From NCBI GenBank assembly GCA_020226215.1, contig CM035233.1:27531150-27595149 (forward strand): a DNA stretch of 64,000 nt, read 5' to 3'. Positions 26,101 to 39,600 of this stretch are shown here, piece by piece. How positions within the stretch are numbered: position 1 is the first letter of the stretch; each line of letters starts with the position of its first letter. The notes beneath the pieces were generated by a model. It saw only the letters and a list, made by a program, of their open reading frames with translations, had not been told where the DNA came from and made no database searches. The stretch is from Sindora glabra (Eukaryota > Streptophyta > Magnoliopsida > Fabales > Fabaceae). The position numbers were made by a program, and so were the translations under genes.

Positions 26101-28940
26101 ATGTCAAATTTTATGGTTTGGACATAGAATGATTATGTTAACCTAACCATTAAGTTGAAATTCAACTTACGATTATTTGGGTCAGAAATTAAAATTATTT
26201 ATAGCTTGTTGTGAAAAGCCAAATTATTACAGATTCAACATATACATATTCATGTATGACTATATTACCATTTCACATGACTAATATTATTTCGAGATTC
26301 TGACTAGTGTATGTGTTTAGTTATCAAAAATAGTGTATGCATTTTTAATAATAAATAAAATTAATGGTAAATATTATTTATTGTGTTTGTAGTTTGTGAA
26401 ATTCTAGTGACATGTGATAAATCTACATATTATTAAATTAATTCTACACTCCTAACAAGAAATTTAATTCGGCTAGCAATCTTTGGACCAACTACTTAAT
26501 AGTCTGTGTACTAAACAACATAATGTGACTAACAAGTTTCATTTCCTGAAATGCAATTTTATAACTTCAAATTATAATAAATAATAATTAATTTAATGCT
26601 ATAAATATTTAAATTAATATTGTATAATTAATCATAACAAATTATTTAATGAATGCTATACTATTAAATGATGAATTTAATGGCATATATGTGAAGTTAT
26701 AGCTTGCATCATTCTTTTATTATGCATAGGCAATCCTTAGAAAAGTACAAAGGTGGCAATCATTCGTTGAAATAAAATCTAAATTTAAGTTTTTACTGAT
26801 TCAAATAAGATTTAAGTTTAAAAGTATTGTTGGTAATCTTAATAAATAAATGCAACATTTATATATACAATTAATTATTTATTTAAATTTAATTATAATT
26901 AATTGTTATTCATTATAGAGCAAAGTTATAAAATTGCAATTCAAGCAATGAAACTTGTTAGTTAGATTAATTTGGAGGGTTCAAAGACTATTAAAATAAT
27001 TGGTCCAATAATTGCAAGTTGTAATTTTGTTGTTAAGGGTGCAAAATCCATATACAAGTATGTCAATTTATCACATTCCATTAGAGTTTCATGGGCATAA
27101 TTGCTATCTTCCCTTAAAAAGTAGAATCCCCATTTTACCAACATATAAATTTCAAATAATGTTAATACATATTCTATTTTTGATTAATTTATTATTTTTA
27201 TTAGTATACTTATTATCTTATTGTTAATATTTTACTATTTATTAATATTAACAAACAATGATTTTAAACTTCGGTTTTGTCTGCTTCAATAAAGGGATTA
27301 AATCTCAACCTTATTTTAAAGAATGATAATAGCATTTATAGATTTATAAGGAATGATCCATGCACAATAAAAGTATAATATTAAATAATAATTTTTTGTA
27401 AATTGTAATTTTACATCAGCAGTATGGAATTAGTCATTCAAAGCTTTAATACTCATTATGTAATTTTGTAATGGTTAATTATAAATTTGTAATCTATACT
27501 TTTTATTACATGTTCACATTAGCACTTAACACTAAATGCTTGACTTGAAAAACATCCACATATAACTAACATGCCACTGTTTTTCTGTTAACTTGTTAGA
27601 AAACATGCCAATATCCATAGTTTATGCACAAAAAATATTTAACATAGAATTTTTTTTTTAACTCTTACTTTTAATAATGACATATTGGCACCGCTCCCAC
27701 ATTATTTAGGGAAATGTATCGTTTAGCGACGTTAGGATAGTTTGATAGAAAGATATAGCGTTCACTTTATTAAATTAATCTAATTTCATTATAAGGTGTA
27801 AGTAAATAAATAATAATTTCGTTATTGAGAAACATTTAAATAAGTCTTTTTTTCGTAATTGAGAACAAGGAACATGTATTTTAGTACATCCAAATCAAGT
27901 TTTTTTTCAATTTGATCTTGGACTCCCATGACGATCACTGCTTCTTTCATAAAGGCAATGCATCGTGAAAAGTGCCCAAGGCACGGATTACACAGAGAAA
28001 TCTCTATATTGGATAGGAAGTCTATCAATACATCCCGCTTTCCTAGCAGCTCTATAGAAAAACTTGTATTCCAATCTCTGTATTTCACTATGTCGGGTTG
28101 ATGTTTTGTATTACGGGTAATGGATCTCTTTTGTTTTTTTATATTTTTGTATTATAAAAAAATATAAAATTAAGATGTAATGTGTATAAATTAAATGCTC
28201 ATTAAAGTAAAAATATAAAATTAATTTGTATTAAATAATCAAATGTCCAAAAACGTAAAATACTGCACACACGTCTAAGACAGTCAACAAAAAATAAATA
28301 CTAAAAGAAAAATATTTAAAAAAGATAAGAAGAAAAGATCAAATCCACCAAAATGTTATTATTTGTGATAGAAAAAAGTTTCAACTTGACCCAGTGCTTA
28401 CGGAAGGGAGCATTTTAAAATTGCAAAATGTACTTTATATTTTTATGAAAAATTAAGAAAGTAATTAGTTACAAATTTAAAATTTATTTTTAATTAATTG
28501 TTGTCTTCATTTTTTATTAAAAATTGTGAAATTTTATTTTACTCTTTAAGTGCATTTTACATTTTAAAAAAGACTGATTCATTAAAATGTTAAAACTTTA
28601 GCAATAAGACTAAAGCAATGTATGTGAAGCTAGTTGAGAAATAAGATTATTATAAATTCTTACTCCAATCTAACAAGGAAAAGAGCAGAATTATAATCAT
28701 CCTGATTTTATTATATGTAATTATAATTATTAGGAATATTTATTATAATTGTTGTTATTATTATAGCATGAATTGAAATTTATGAAAAAAAATTTAATTG
28801 ATATATATTTAATTAAAAATATAATACTTTAAAATAAAATAAAAAATATTGATAAATTCAAAATAAATAATTTTAATTTTAGTTTTTTAAATATTTTGTT
28901 ACAGAATAGACATATATAATTAATTATTTCAATTAATAAT
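26101..28940. other. AT-rich intergenic DNA with one isolated array copy
   Basis: Mostly low-complexity A/T sequence. The 26962-27144 minus and 27012-27227 plus open frames overlap on opposite strands and show no motif. One diverged, isolated copy of the 30.8-38.2 kb array repeat lies at about 27895-28100 and is listed separately. Confidence 0.5.
27895..28100 (-). repeat. Isolated partial copy of the 30.8-38.2 kb array repeat
   Basis: It shares AATTTGATCTTGGACTCC, AAGGCAATGCATCGTG, TTGGATAGGAAGTCTAT and GAAAAACTTG, in that order, with the copies at 30978, 31617, 32718 and 35610. Read on the minus strand, the shared part gives frames such as LIDFLSNIEISL, comparable with FIDFLSKIEIPI in the 32744-32956 frame. 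The similarity is at DNA level on one strand only. Coding function is not established. Confidence 0.6.
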
Positions 28941-28949
28941 TTTTGTATT

Positions 28950-30180
28950 AGAATTTCAAATTATTAAAAGTATGTTTATAATAAAAACAAAATATATCAT
29001 ATTATACCTATTCTACTTGACATTATTAGTATTTGAATCATAAATAATAGGAGTTAGTGTGAAAAAGAAAAAGAAAAAGAAAATATGCAATGAAGCAATT
29101 AAATTTGAAAAGATAATACGTAAGTTATAAAGTAATAAGAGTTAAAAATAAAATAAGTAATTAATTAATAAAGTTAAATTAAATTTTCAATTCACTCATT
29201 TAAAATATTTTTATAATAAAATAAAAATATATTATATTATATTTAATATTATCATCTAATCTATGGATAATATAAGTGAAAAGAAAAAGAAAAGAGTCCA
29301 ATAAAATAAATAAAAGGAAGAGTAATCTTTAAGTTATAAAGTTTTAATGAAATCTTGATTAATGCATATTTCATTTGAAATAGAGCACTTAAAAATTGAT
29401 ATGAAGAAAATATAAATAAAATTTATTTTAACTTATTTTTATTCAAAATATATATTTAATTAATTTAATTAATACTTTCTATATTAAAATTTTAATTTAT
29501 TAAAAATAATATTAAAATTAAATTAAATAAAATATATTATATTGTATGTATGTAATTCAGTGATATTAATGTTTGAATTATACAATAAGAATGAACACAA
29601 AAAAATGTGATTGAAAAAATAAAAAAAGGAAAATAGTGCATAAGTTATATAGTAATAAAAGTTAAAAATAAAATATATATTAAAAAATTCAATTAAATAA
29701 AACATATCATAGTATATTCATATACATTGATAATATTAGAGTCTAAGACATAAATAGTAAAAGTAGATAAAAATAAAAAATAAAATATGCAACAAAATAA
29801 ATAAAATAAAAATAAATAATGTGTAAGCTATAAAATGATAAAATTTAAAAATACAAAATATAAAAAGGAATAATATATGATGAAGTAAATAAAAAGAAAA
29901 AAATAATATGTGACTTGTAAAATAACAAAAGTTATAGATATAATATGTAATTAATTAATATAATTAAATTAAATTCTTAACTTAGCAAAATTTTAAATTT
30001 AAAATATTTTTTATAATAAAAATGTTGTGCTATATTGATACTATATTATAGCATTTACATTTGAGTTATAAAAAATGAAAATGGATAAAAATTTAATAAA
30101 TTAAATAAAAATAATATATGAATTATAAAATAAAATAATATAATACAATAAATGAAAAAATATAAGAAGGACTTGGAAGG
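28950..30180. repeat. Degenerate AT-rich tandem array, units ~170-320 bp
   Basis: Five diverged units can be anchored on a shared AAAATATATTATATTGTAT-like start at about 28985, 29224, 29529, 29699 and 30021. Each start is followed, in most units, by a GATATTA...TTTGAATCATA block, an A/G-rich AAAAAGAAAAAG block and a GTAAGTTATAAAGTAATA block. Spacing varies because of internal indels. It is not coding and has the look of a degenerate satellite-like patch. Confidence 0.6.
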
Positions 30181-30779
30181 GAAGAAGACAAAACGAAAGG
30201 AGTAGAAGTATATATTAAAACATTCAAAGCATAAATTTGTAACAATATTTTATTGCCTAAAAAATTAGTAACTGGCAGTTAATTTCAAATTCTTTGACTG
30301 AGGTTAATTAACCCCTAGGATATAGAAGTCCTGGCCCTAACTAAGTTCCTTGTCTTTACCTATCAAACACTTTTAGGAATAACTATTAGGACTACTTATT
30401 TGTTAGGTGCATATATAGTGCTTGCACTAAAAAGGCATCGTCAAGAAGGTTTCTTATCTGATATGGGGCCTGAATTCGTAAACTTTGGTCTTCTTTCTCT
30501 AACTGCCATGATAAAAGGTAAATTCATAAATTCACTATCTAGAATAGATTTACACTTATTCCATTTGCTCTATGCACCCTACACAATGCATTGCTTATAA
30601 CAACAACAAATTGGGGCTACTTTATCAGTAATCTAAGACCAAATTGAATTGCTTGTAAATTTGTATTAGTGGTGCAATTTGGTAGAAAGAACTACAAACG
30701 GTATTGAAAAGGATAATGATCAATAGCCTATGCATGTTCAAAAGTGTGATATCGATCAATGTTGGAAATGGAATTTGAC
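30181..30779. other. Short unassigned stretch before the tandem array
   Basis: The base composition becomes more balanced. A plus-strand frame at 30400-30600 includes HRQEGFLSDMGPEFVNFG, which has coding-like composition but which I cannot match to any family. It may be the edge of the following array. Confidence 0.3.
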
Positions 30780-32717
30780 TTGAATATAAAGGAGTATAAG
30801 CTTCTACCGTTTGCCTCATCTAGGCTCTAGTGGGGCAACTTTATTCCTTTCCACCCAAATCGGATTCCATCTCTAACACTAATCAAGAGCATGGGTTAGA
30901 ACATGCAAAGGTGGTTTGCATCATACTTTTTAATATCTATCCTTATCCTCTCTTGGCCTTTTTCTCCCCCAATACAAGTTTACAAGCAATTTAAATTGAT
31001 CTTCATAGCCTACGAGGTCCGTCACTTCCATGTTCAAGGCAATGCACTGTGAAGGCATGTGATGAAAGTTAAACAACCCATAATTTATTTTAGATAAGAG
31101 GTTTATAAATATAACTCCTTTCCTAACATTTACATAATAAAAAAACTTGGAGATAACCATTTAAGATCCTATATCATACAACAACCCCTATATAATAACC
31201 TAAACCCTTTTTGGTATAAGTGCCACATCATATCCCAACTATAAAAAATAAGGAGACATAATGGTCACTTTTGTGAGTGATTGATGGACAACAATGAAAG
31301 ATTAAGTGGGAGCTCCAAATGACTAGGATAAAAAAAAAACCATGTGGACAAAGAACAAAGGTTTTTCATACATGACATGAATTATCAAGTGACCTATACC
31401 TGTAATTATTAAACCTACGTTTCTATCCTTGGGCAAACCCAAAAGCATTTTAACTTCATCAAGCTCCAATGTTGCACCTTCATTAAACCTACCTAAACCA
31501 AGCTCCTTTCCTAAGTATGATCAAGAACACATTTTGAACATGCATACGTGGTTCAACAACATTATTTTCACTAGGTTTCCTCATGCTACCCTAATATTTT
31601 GCATCACTAATACAAGTGCATGGGCAACTCAATTTGGTTCTAAAATTCCATAATGGCCACCAGTTCCTTGTTGAAGGCAATGCATTATGAATGGTACATG
31701 CTAAGAGTGTGAAAAGAGGGAAGCTATTCTAGATGAGGAGTTTATGAATATACCCTCTATTCATGATAAATGCATAGAAAAACTTGTGATTTACACTTTC
31801 AAGCTCCTGATTATATGATAACCTTTTAATAATGCTCTAAATGGTCATGTTGCCATTGTATAAATACGTTATGATTATATCAGGTTATTCAGGTCGAGTG
31901 AAGTTGACTTAACTTGACTCAAGTAAATGAGTTAATTTGACTCGATGCATGCAATAAATAAATGGTGGTTGGGTGCATGATAGATGGGTTAAGAAATTTT
32001 CGATGTGAATTGTCACCCTTTACGAAGCTTAAGCCCTAAAATAAATTTATATTACCATAAATGTAAGTTAGGGGAAGCAAGAACACCACTATATCCTTCA
32101 ACAAGGGCACTGGTGCTAGATGAAACTGGAAAAAACACAATTGCCACAATGATACAAAACATGAAGTCTCGCCTCCAAATGGTATTCGACAAATGCATAT
32201 CTAATTTCAAAAAGCTCCATGTTAAATGATGTTGGAGTTACACAAGTTGAGACTATGACAAGATAAATGGACTAATAAGGAGGTAGAATAACTAATGTCA
32301 TGAAATAGGCTACATCATTGCTAGAGAAACTATCAATATTAGAGACATCATTGAGCATCATCTTGAATTTGCTCATGATACTCTTGGAAAAAGGTAGTAG
32401 CTTCATGGCATAAGAATATTTGAATATCACAAAATCTCCAAATTATAATTTATTATCTGCCTTAAATCTTTTCCACCTATCTCTAAGGCAACAACCTGCT
32501 TCGAGCTTTCATCATTCAACTTCTTTGGTTTTGTTCAAATAATATTTGGGTATCATTTTTGGTTGCTACATATTTTCCATTTTTCATCGTAAAAGTTGGT
32601 GGGCTTGTTTGTGACAAGTAATGAACAACTATGAAAGAATAATTCTTTAGGTTTTTTTTCATGTTTAAAAAGAAGACACATGTATTCTAGTGGATCAAGA
32701 ATAATAATTATATTTAG

Positions 32718-35150
32718 TCCTTTTTCAATTTAGTCATAGAATCCTATGAGGGTGACCATTTCCTTCTTAAATACAATGCACCATGAATGGTGATGATGCA
32801 TAAACCATAGATGGGAATCTCTATTTTGGATAGGAAGTCTATAAATATACTTTTTTTTGTAGTTGCGCAAATAAACTTGACATCCCTAATTTTAGATTCC
32901 ACCTCATCTGAGATTCCTTTGATAGTATCCCAAGCCCCTTTTAGTACAAGTGCCACGTTCCTAAATTAGAAATAAAGAGGCCAAAAGCAGCTTTTGTGAG
33001 TGATCAATAGGTAATAATAATGGACTCGGAGAGAGTTCCAAACTAAATCAATGGCATAGGAAGACGAATTATCTCATCATCTTTTGGGAGGAATTTCTGT
33101 GTCAAATCTCTTAGTTATTCCCCCTACAAAGCTTCATGTTCATAATACGTCCACTTCTTAAACTTAGCATGGTTATTACACTGATGCTAGGAAAATAAAG
33201 CATAAAGTTACTTATCCTAAATTCTTATACATTAACAATAATAAAATTAATTAGTTGGATAATGGGTTAATTTTAGTGGAAAACATTTTGAAGAAAGGAT
33301 ATGCATTTGTTTTAATCATCTACACGGCATGATACCTCATCTACAAGGGGTATAAAGGGCATTTGCATCTTTTGCCCCCTAAACAGTGCATATGAAATCT
33401 ACTAGTTCTGGAAGTGAGGAGTTTAGACCTGTAGCATTTTAAAAGGATCATGCGACCTTGAAGATGATAGCAAAATTATTCACCTAGGACATATGTCTTT
33501 TCCAACCAATTAATGAATGGATCCTAGATTGCATTAGGAATTTTCATTGAATTTCCTTATCCAATGTCTTGCCATTCCCATGTCTGTTGACCATGTTACT
33601 GTAATGTAAATGATGGTAGTGAATGTAGCATTTCAATGAGGACTAAGGGCAATAGATGTCATACTTAAAATTTAAAAGAAAAAAAAAAGCTAATTGGCTG
33701 TATAGTAAACCAAGATAGATGCTTAGTACTCACCACATCTTTCTCACTTAATCAAAGCTTGCCTTTTTGTGTATCCTATTTTCACCAAGGGTAACAATTT
33801 ACCATCATTCTCATGTAAAGATTTTGTAATACCCTACAAGATAATCATAGGTAAGGTTAAATCTTTAAAACAAAGCTACTTTGCCATCAATGTAAGCTAG
33901 AAAAAGTGAGAACACTATTCTTTCTTCCAATAAGGATACTGATGCCAGATGAATTTATATAGGGTTTAGTTACCACAATGATACATACCATGACAAAAAG
34001 ATGTATAGTTTTCAATAGATGCATATGCCATTTAAAAAACCACTCGTGTTCATTGATGTTAGAGCTACATAAGATAATATAGTGGTAAGATTGATGAATT
34101 CACACGCGGTTAGAACACTGAATATCATGAAAGAAATTACCTCATTGTTAGAGAAACTATCAATATCCTTCTATCATTGATAAAGCTTTTCTTTGTAGTC
34201 TGAAAAGCAACCATTAAATTCAATTTGTGATTGCTTATGAGGAGAACTTTCTATAGCATGTGACTTAGGAGAAATGGTTACATATATAAATGAAAAGGTA
34301 CTCCATAGTTTTTTTCATGTAACATGAGGTGTTTAAAAGATTCTAATTAGGAAATGAGACTTGTAATAATTTCTCCATCCTTGGCTAAGATTTAACACTA
34401 ATAAAGGAAGAAAATTTTACTCTAGTGGTGTATTAAACTTTATGAATAAATATATCTTAAAGTTTGTGGACTATAAGGGTTATGGTTATTATATCCATCA
34501 AAATTTAACCCTAAACCCAATTAATTAATTTATCTTGCATTTATTACAGTTCTTTTTCATCCTCGTTGAGTGTCACAACAAAAGAGCGGTGAAAAGGAAA
34601 GGTTAATGGTTAGGATTCTGTTATGATCAAGTTTAGGGATTAGAGTAGGGGATTATGTTGATATCACAATTTGGTGCACTGAATTGTTTATATATGTCGA
34701 AGTTTGAGCTTGTGTAGAATTGAATATGGGATGTGTCTCTGTTATTATTACAAAGAATACAAGTCTGTACTTTAGGGTGTATGCACCTTGAAGAAGTGTC
34801 CAAAGATAAAGAATACTCTACACGTATTCGTGAAATTTAAATTCAAGTTTAAGTTTGTACAAAAATAGGAAAATTCTAGGTGGGTGGATTATATAGTGAA
34901 TAAGGTTAAGGCTGATAGAATACTGGTAGCAGATTGGCATCGATAGTCCTAATTGAGCTTAGGTCATGGTAAGTTCTCATTCTCCTTGAAGAAGCATTTA
35001 TGACTTAAGCAAATACCATCGTGTCATGTCTTGACTACTTTGCTCAAAGGTTGGCTAGAGAGTTAATCATGTTGAATCTAGATAGAGGCAAGGGAGTGAT
35101 GGAAGGCTGTGATGGAGAGAATCAATGACAAATAGAAAGACTGCAAATAA
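32718..35150. repeat. Array unit 3
   Basis: This unit aligns with unit 4 over almost all its length except an extra ~560 bp at about 33176-33735. The region 34000-34640 aligns with 36290-36930 with only small indels, and 34740-35130 aligns with 37055-37400. It ends in GTGATGGAGAGAATCAATGA (35116), which reappears at 37941. Confidence 0.65.
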
Positions 35151-38000
35151 AATGTAGCAATTTATTTAGGATAGGGAGTTTTTAAAAGAACCATTCTTCT
35201 TGGCAACTGCACAAAAAAATTAAAGTTTATAATTTCAAGATCCATATCATATGAGAACGTTTTGGTGGTGTCCCTAACCCTATTTGGTGCAAGTGCCATA
35301 GTGGCTGCTTTTGTTAATGATCAATAGGCAACAATGAGAGACTTAGTAGGAGCTTTAGACTGAATCGTTAGCATACAAAGTTATTTGAATTTGTTAGTCA
35401 TGCATTTCTATCCTTAGGCAAACTCAAAAGCATTCCAACTTCATTAGGCTCCAGTGTGGCAACCTTATTCCTTCCCACCTAAACTAGATTCTATTTTTGA
35501 CATTATGAGGGACATAATTTTCAATAGGCATAAGTGGTTATGCATCATCCTTTTCAATATCTTTCATAATCCTTTCCTAATATTTTGCTTTTCTAATATA
35601 AGTTTGCATACAATTCAATTTAGTCTTGGAAGCCTATAGGGGCTGCCACTTCCTTGTTAAAGTAATGCATCATGAATGGTGCATGATGAAAGTTAAATAA
35701 CTGACCATCTATTTTGGATGGGGAGTTTGTAAATATACCCTCTTTTCTTGGCAGTTATGCAAAAAAAACTTAGAGTTGGCTATTTAAGGCTCCACATCAT
35801 ATAATGATCCATATATGGTGCCCTAAACCCTTTTTAGCATAAGTGCCACATCCCTATAGTAAAAATAAGGACACCCAATAGCCATTTCTGTGAGTGATCA
35901 ATGAGTTCTAATGGGAGACTTGGCAAGAGCTCTAAACCGAATCATTGGTATAGAAACTCAATTTATGTCATTATCTTCAAGAAGGGTTTTCTTCATCGAT
36001 TCTCTTAGCTTTAACTTTTTATAAAGCCTTGAATTCATAATACCTCTACTTCTCACCACTTAGCAGTAAGGCAATTAAAGCCTGCCTCTTTGCATATCTC
36101 ATATTCACCAAGGACAACAATTTACCATCATTCTCAGATAAAGATTTTACAATGTTTTATATGATAATCCATGGGTGAAGTCAAAACTTTAGAAGAAATC
36201 CACACTACCACAAATGGGAGTTAGAAAAAGTGAGAATATTATTCTTTCTTCCAACAAGGGTACCAATGCTAGATAAATTTATGAAAAATTGTAATTACTA
36301 AAATGATATAAACTATGATAAAAGGAGAAATATTTTTTAATAGATGTTTATCCTATTTTAAAAACCATGTATGTTTATTAATGCTAGAGTTGCACAAGAT
36401 AACGTAATGATAAGATGAATGAATTCACAAGAAGTTAGAACACTAAATATCATATAGGAGGTTACCTCTTTATTAGAGAAACTATCAAAATCAGAGATAT
36501 CGTTAACATAACTTTCTTCATAGTTTGAAGAGCAGGCGTTAAATTCAATTTACAGTTAGCTCTAAGGAGAACTTTCTATAGCCTGTAACATAAGAGAAAT
36601 GGATACATATATAGATGGGATGGTATGCCATAATTTTTTTATATTACATAAGGAGCTCAAAAGAGTCTAGCTAGGAAATTAGTTTTGTAATAATTTATCC
36701 ATCCTCTACTAAGATATGACATTAAAAATGGAAGAAAATTCTATTTTAATGGTGTATTAAACTTTATGAGTATATATATCTTTCACTTTGTTGATTATAT
36801 AGGTCGTGGTTATTATATTCATAAAAATTTATAGGAAACATAATTGTTTAATTTATCTTGCATTTGTTACAATTCTTCTTCATCCTCATTGGTGTTACAG
36901 CAAAGAGAGTAGTGAAAAGGAAAATTTGATAGTTTGAATTCTTTTAGGATCAAGTTCAGGGATTAGAGTAGGAGATTATGTTAATTTAACAATTTGATGT
37001 ATTGAATTATGTTGATTTGATAATTAGAGTAGGAGATTATGTTGATTTAACAATTTGCTATCATTATTACGAAGATCACAAGTTTTGTATTTTAGGGTGT
37101 GTGCATCTCGGGAATTGTCCAAAAATAAGGAATATTCCACACTTATTAGTAAAATTTAAATTGAAGTTTGAGTTCATATAGAAATGGAGGAATTCTAGGT
37201 GGGTGGAATGTATAATAAATAAAGTTGAGGCTAATAGAATTCGGGAAGCTGATTGGCATTGATATTTGTAATCAAGTTTGGATTGTTACAAGTTCTCATT
37301 CTCTTTGGAGAAGCATCTGTGACTTAAGCAAACACCATCATGTCATGTCTTGACTACTTTGCTTAAAGGTCTATCGAAAAGTTAATCATACTGAATCTAG
37401 TGATTTATTTTCCACTATAGTTTGACATCAATTAAAAAAGTGATCCTAAATATGGTTAAATTTAGTTATATACTAGTACACCATTGTGCCAATAGGGCAT
37501 CGAAATCTTCCCTAACAAATATATGCCTAATTGGTCACTTCTGTTGGTTTCTCTCAATCAATTTTTTAATTTCTTTTATTTACTATAAAAAATCTTATTT
37601 ACTTTAGGTCCCATTGGTGTAAATGCAATATTAGGGCCATCTCATGATTATTAACTTTTTATGCCCTAATTTGCAAAGAGAAGTAGCAACGACCTACTTT
37701 ATATGGCTAGTAATTATGGTATAGTAAAGTGAAGCTGACTTGATTTATATTTTTCCCATCTTCAAATATTTATGGCCTTCGTGCTGCCACATGTTTAAGG
37801 TTTACTAAGTTTGGTTGCCATCAGAGGGATGGAAGTCCCACCTAATTACTAGTCCAAAAATGACTCATTTTAAGGAGCAAAGGGTGCCTCATTGATATAA
37901 CTGTATTAGCGGCTAGAGGTGAGAGAGTGATGGAAGGCCATGATGGAGAGAATCAATGACAAAGAACGAGGCTACGAATATCTAGTGACAATAATGGAAG
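35151..38000. repeat. Array unit 4
   Basis: This unit opens with two partial copies of the core (about 35150-35380 and 35610-35860) before the long part that matches unit 3. Relative to unit 3 it lacks the 560-bp segment and carries an extra ~510 bp at about 37401-37912, placed between TGAATCTA and CTAGAGG. The 37940-38140 plus and 37982-38203 minus frames sit at its end and show no family motif. Confidence 0.6.
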
Positions 38001-38200
38001 GAGAATGTGTGGTGACTGGTAAAGTTAGTAAAGAAGTTATTTTGAAGTCTTTTGCCAAAGAAGGTGATGGAGGTTGTGTGACAACAAAGATGATGCATAC
38101 TGTGATTATAAACATTGGAACTATGACACTTGCTTTCTAAAAAGAAACCCTGTAGCCAAATTTGAAGAATTTTACTAGACGCACTTGAAAAAGGAGAAGG

Positions 38201-39600
38201 CAAAATAATAGAATTGGAGAGGTAAATTAAAACATATAAAGAAGATGTAATTTTCCAACTTAATATTCTAGATTTTGATAGTTGTTAGTTCCTTTACAAC
38301 TTTTTTTATTACAATTAATAAATCTCAAGCAATAAGTATGGTGTCAAAGTCCTGCTTGAATTTTTTAGGAGATTTTAAGTTGACTTTATTTTTTTCAAAC
38401 TGATTATCCTAACCTTCTATGTAGTATTTCATTATTGTAAGCATTTAATTCAAATTTAATCTAATTTAATATCATGTAGTCATCTTGATTAGTATTTAAG
38501 TTATACTATTGAATTTTAATTTTAAATTTTTAGAACAAAAAATAAATTAACTTACAAATTATTGATTAGATTTGTGGCATCTAAATTAGTCATTTGATAG
38601 AAAGATATGATTTATTTATAGATAAGCAAGTGGGTAATTAAAAATTTAAAAATTATTTTTTTACTGACTTTGTATATAAGGAATAAATTAATCAATGTTT
38701 GTTTAAATCTAAATGTATCTAATTGATTAATTTTTTAAATGAAAATGAATTATTTAAAATATTTGAAATCTTAACAAGATTCATGGGTCAGTTACACATA
38801 TTTAAAGAGAAGCTAGTTTATATATATAGCGTTGCACTATGCATTAAATTCTTACAAAATTTTTAGACCTGCATTAACAAATTAATTATATTTAATTGCA
38901 ATGAAAATGTAAAATATTTTCTTCAATTTTAGAATAGTTATATTTTGCTTTATTTCGCTTGGAAAATATGAAAAATCCCCTTTCAAATTGCATAAAACTT
39001 AAAGTTACTATTATTGTTAACTTTGTTAATTAGTTTATTTACTTACATTATTCCTTCATGAACTTTTTAAATAAGAATTATAATATTGTAATATATTAGT
39101 TTATTTCATAATTTTTTGGTATACTCATTTTGTAATTTTTAATTAAACATGTATTTCTAATTTCATTTTGATTAAGTATTTGATACAAATATTATTTATG
39201 AAAAATGATAAAATAAGTCGATATATTATAATATTATATTTCTTATTTAAAAGGTTAAGAGCATGCAATTTAATAAAATAATTAATTAAGTTAATAATCG
39301 GTATTAATTTCAAATTTTGAATATGTGAGGGGAATGATTTTAAAATTTTTAAATTCACATGGGATAGAATTATTTTACATTTTTCCCTTCAACCTTTGGT
39401 ATCATTTAATCACATCATACTATTTCCTCTGGTGGTTGCTATGGTATCTTTAGTTAAGATTCTGGGTTTAGAACCCTGGACACGTGACAAAATTTTATAA
39501 GACCGTATGTCAATGATGCAGTGAAATAAAGTTTTTAATTATCAAAATTATTTAGGTAAAATAACAAGAATGACCCTAATTTGAATTATAATGGGATGGG
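38201..39600. other. AT-rich intergenic DNA
   Basis: Low-complexity A/T sequence without a gene. A short segment at about 39425-39485 (GGTGGTTGCTATGG, then GGGTTTAGAACCCTGG) has a faint tRNA-like look but is too weak to call a tRNA or SINE. The 39143-39358 minus-strand frame is an AT-rich chance ORF. Confidence 0.5.

Larger units (their letters stand above)
30780..38200. repeat. Diverged direct tandem array, units up to ~2.5 kb, identity unknown
   Basis: At least four units lie head to tail. Unit 1 is about 30780-31390 (short), unit 2 about 31390-32715, unit 3 about 32718-35150 and unit 4 about 35150-38000. Common blocks recur in the same order: CCTTGGGCAAAC / AAAAGCATT, then a core with AAGGCAATGCA...GAATGG and TTGGATAGGAAGT, then CCCTTTTTAG...AAGTGCCACAT, then GTGAGTGATCAAT. 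A later section with AAGTGAGAACAC and GAGAAACTATCAA is seen in units 2-4, and a section with AGGTGGGTGGA and CATGTCATGTCTTGACTACT in units 3-4. Minus-strand frames over the core give related peptides with FIDFLSKI, but all are short and broken. The units may be copies of a dead gene or of an unclassified transposon. Confidence 0.6.

Noticed and set aside
39425..39485. tRNA-like or SINE-like segment with GGGTTTAGAACCCTGG
   Set aside because: The B-box-like match is imperfect, no complete cloverleaf can be drawn, and no poly(A)/poly(T) tail or target duplication was seen.
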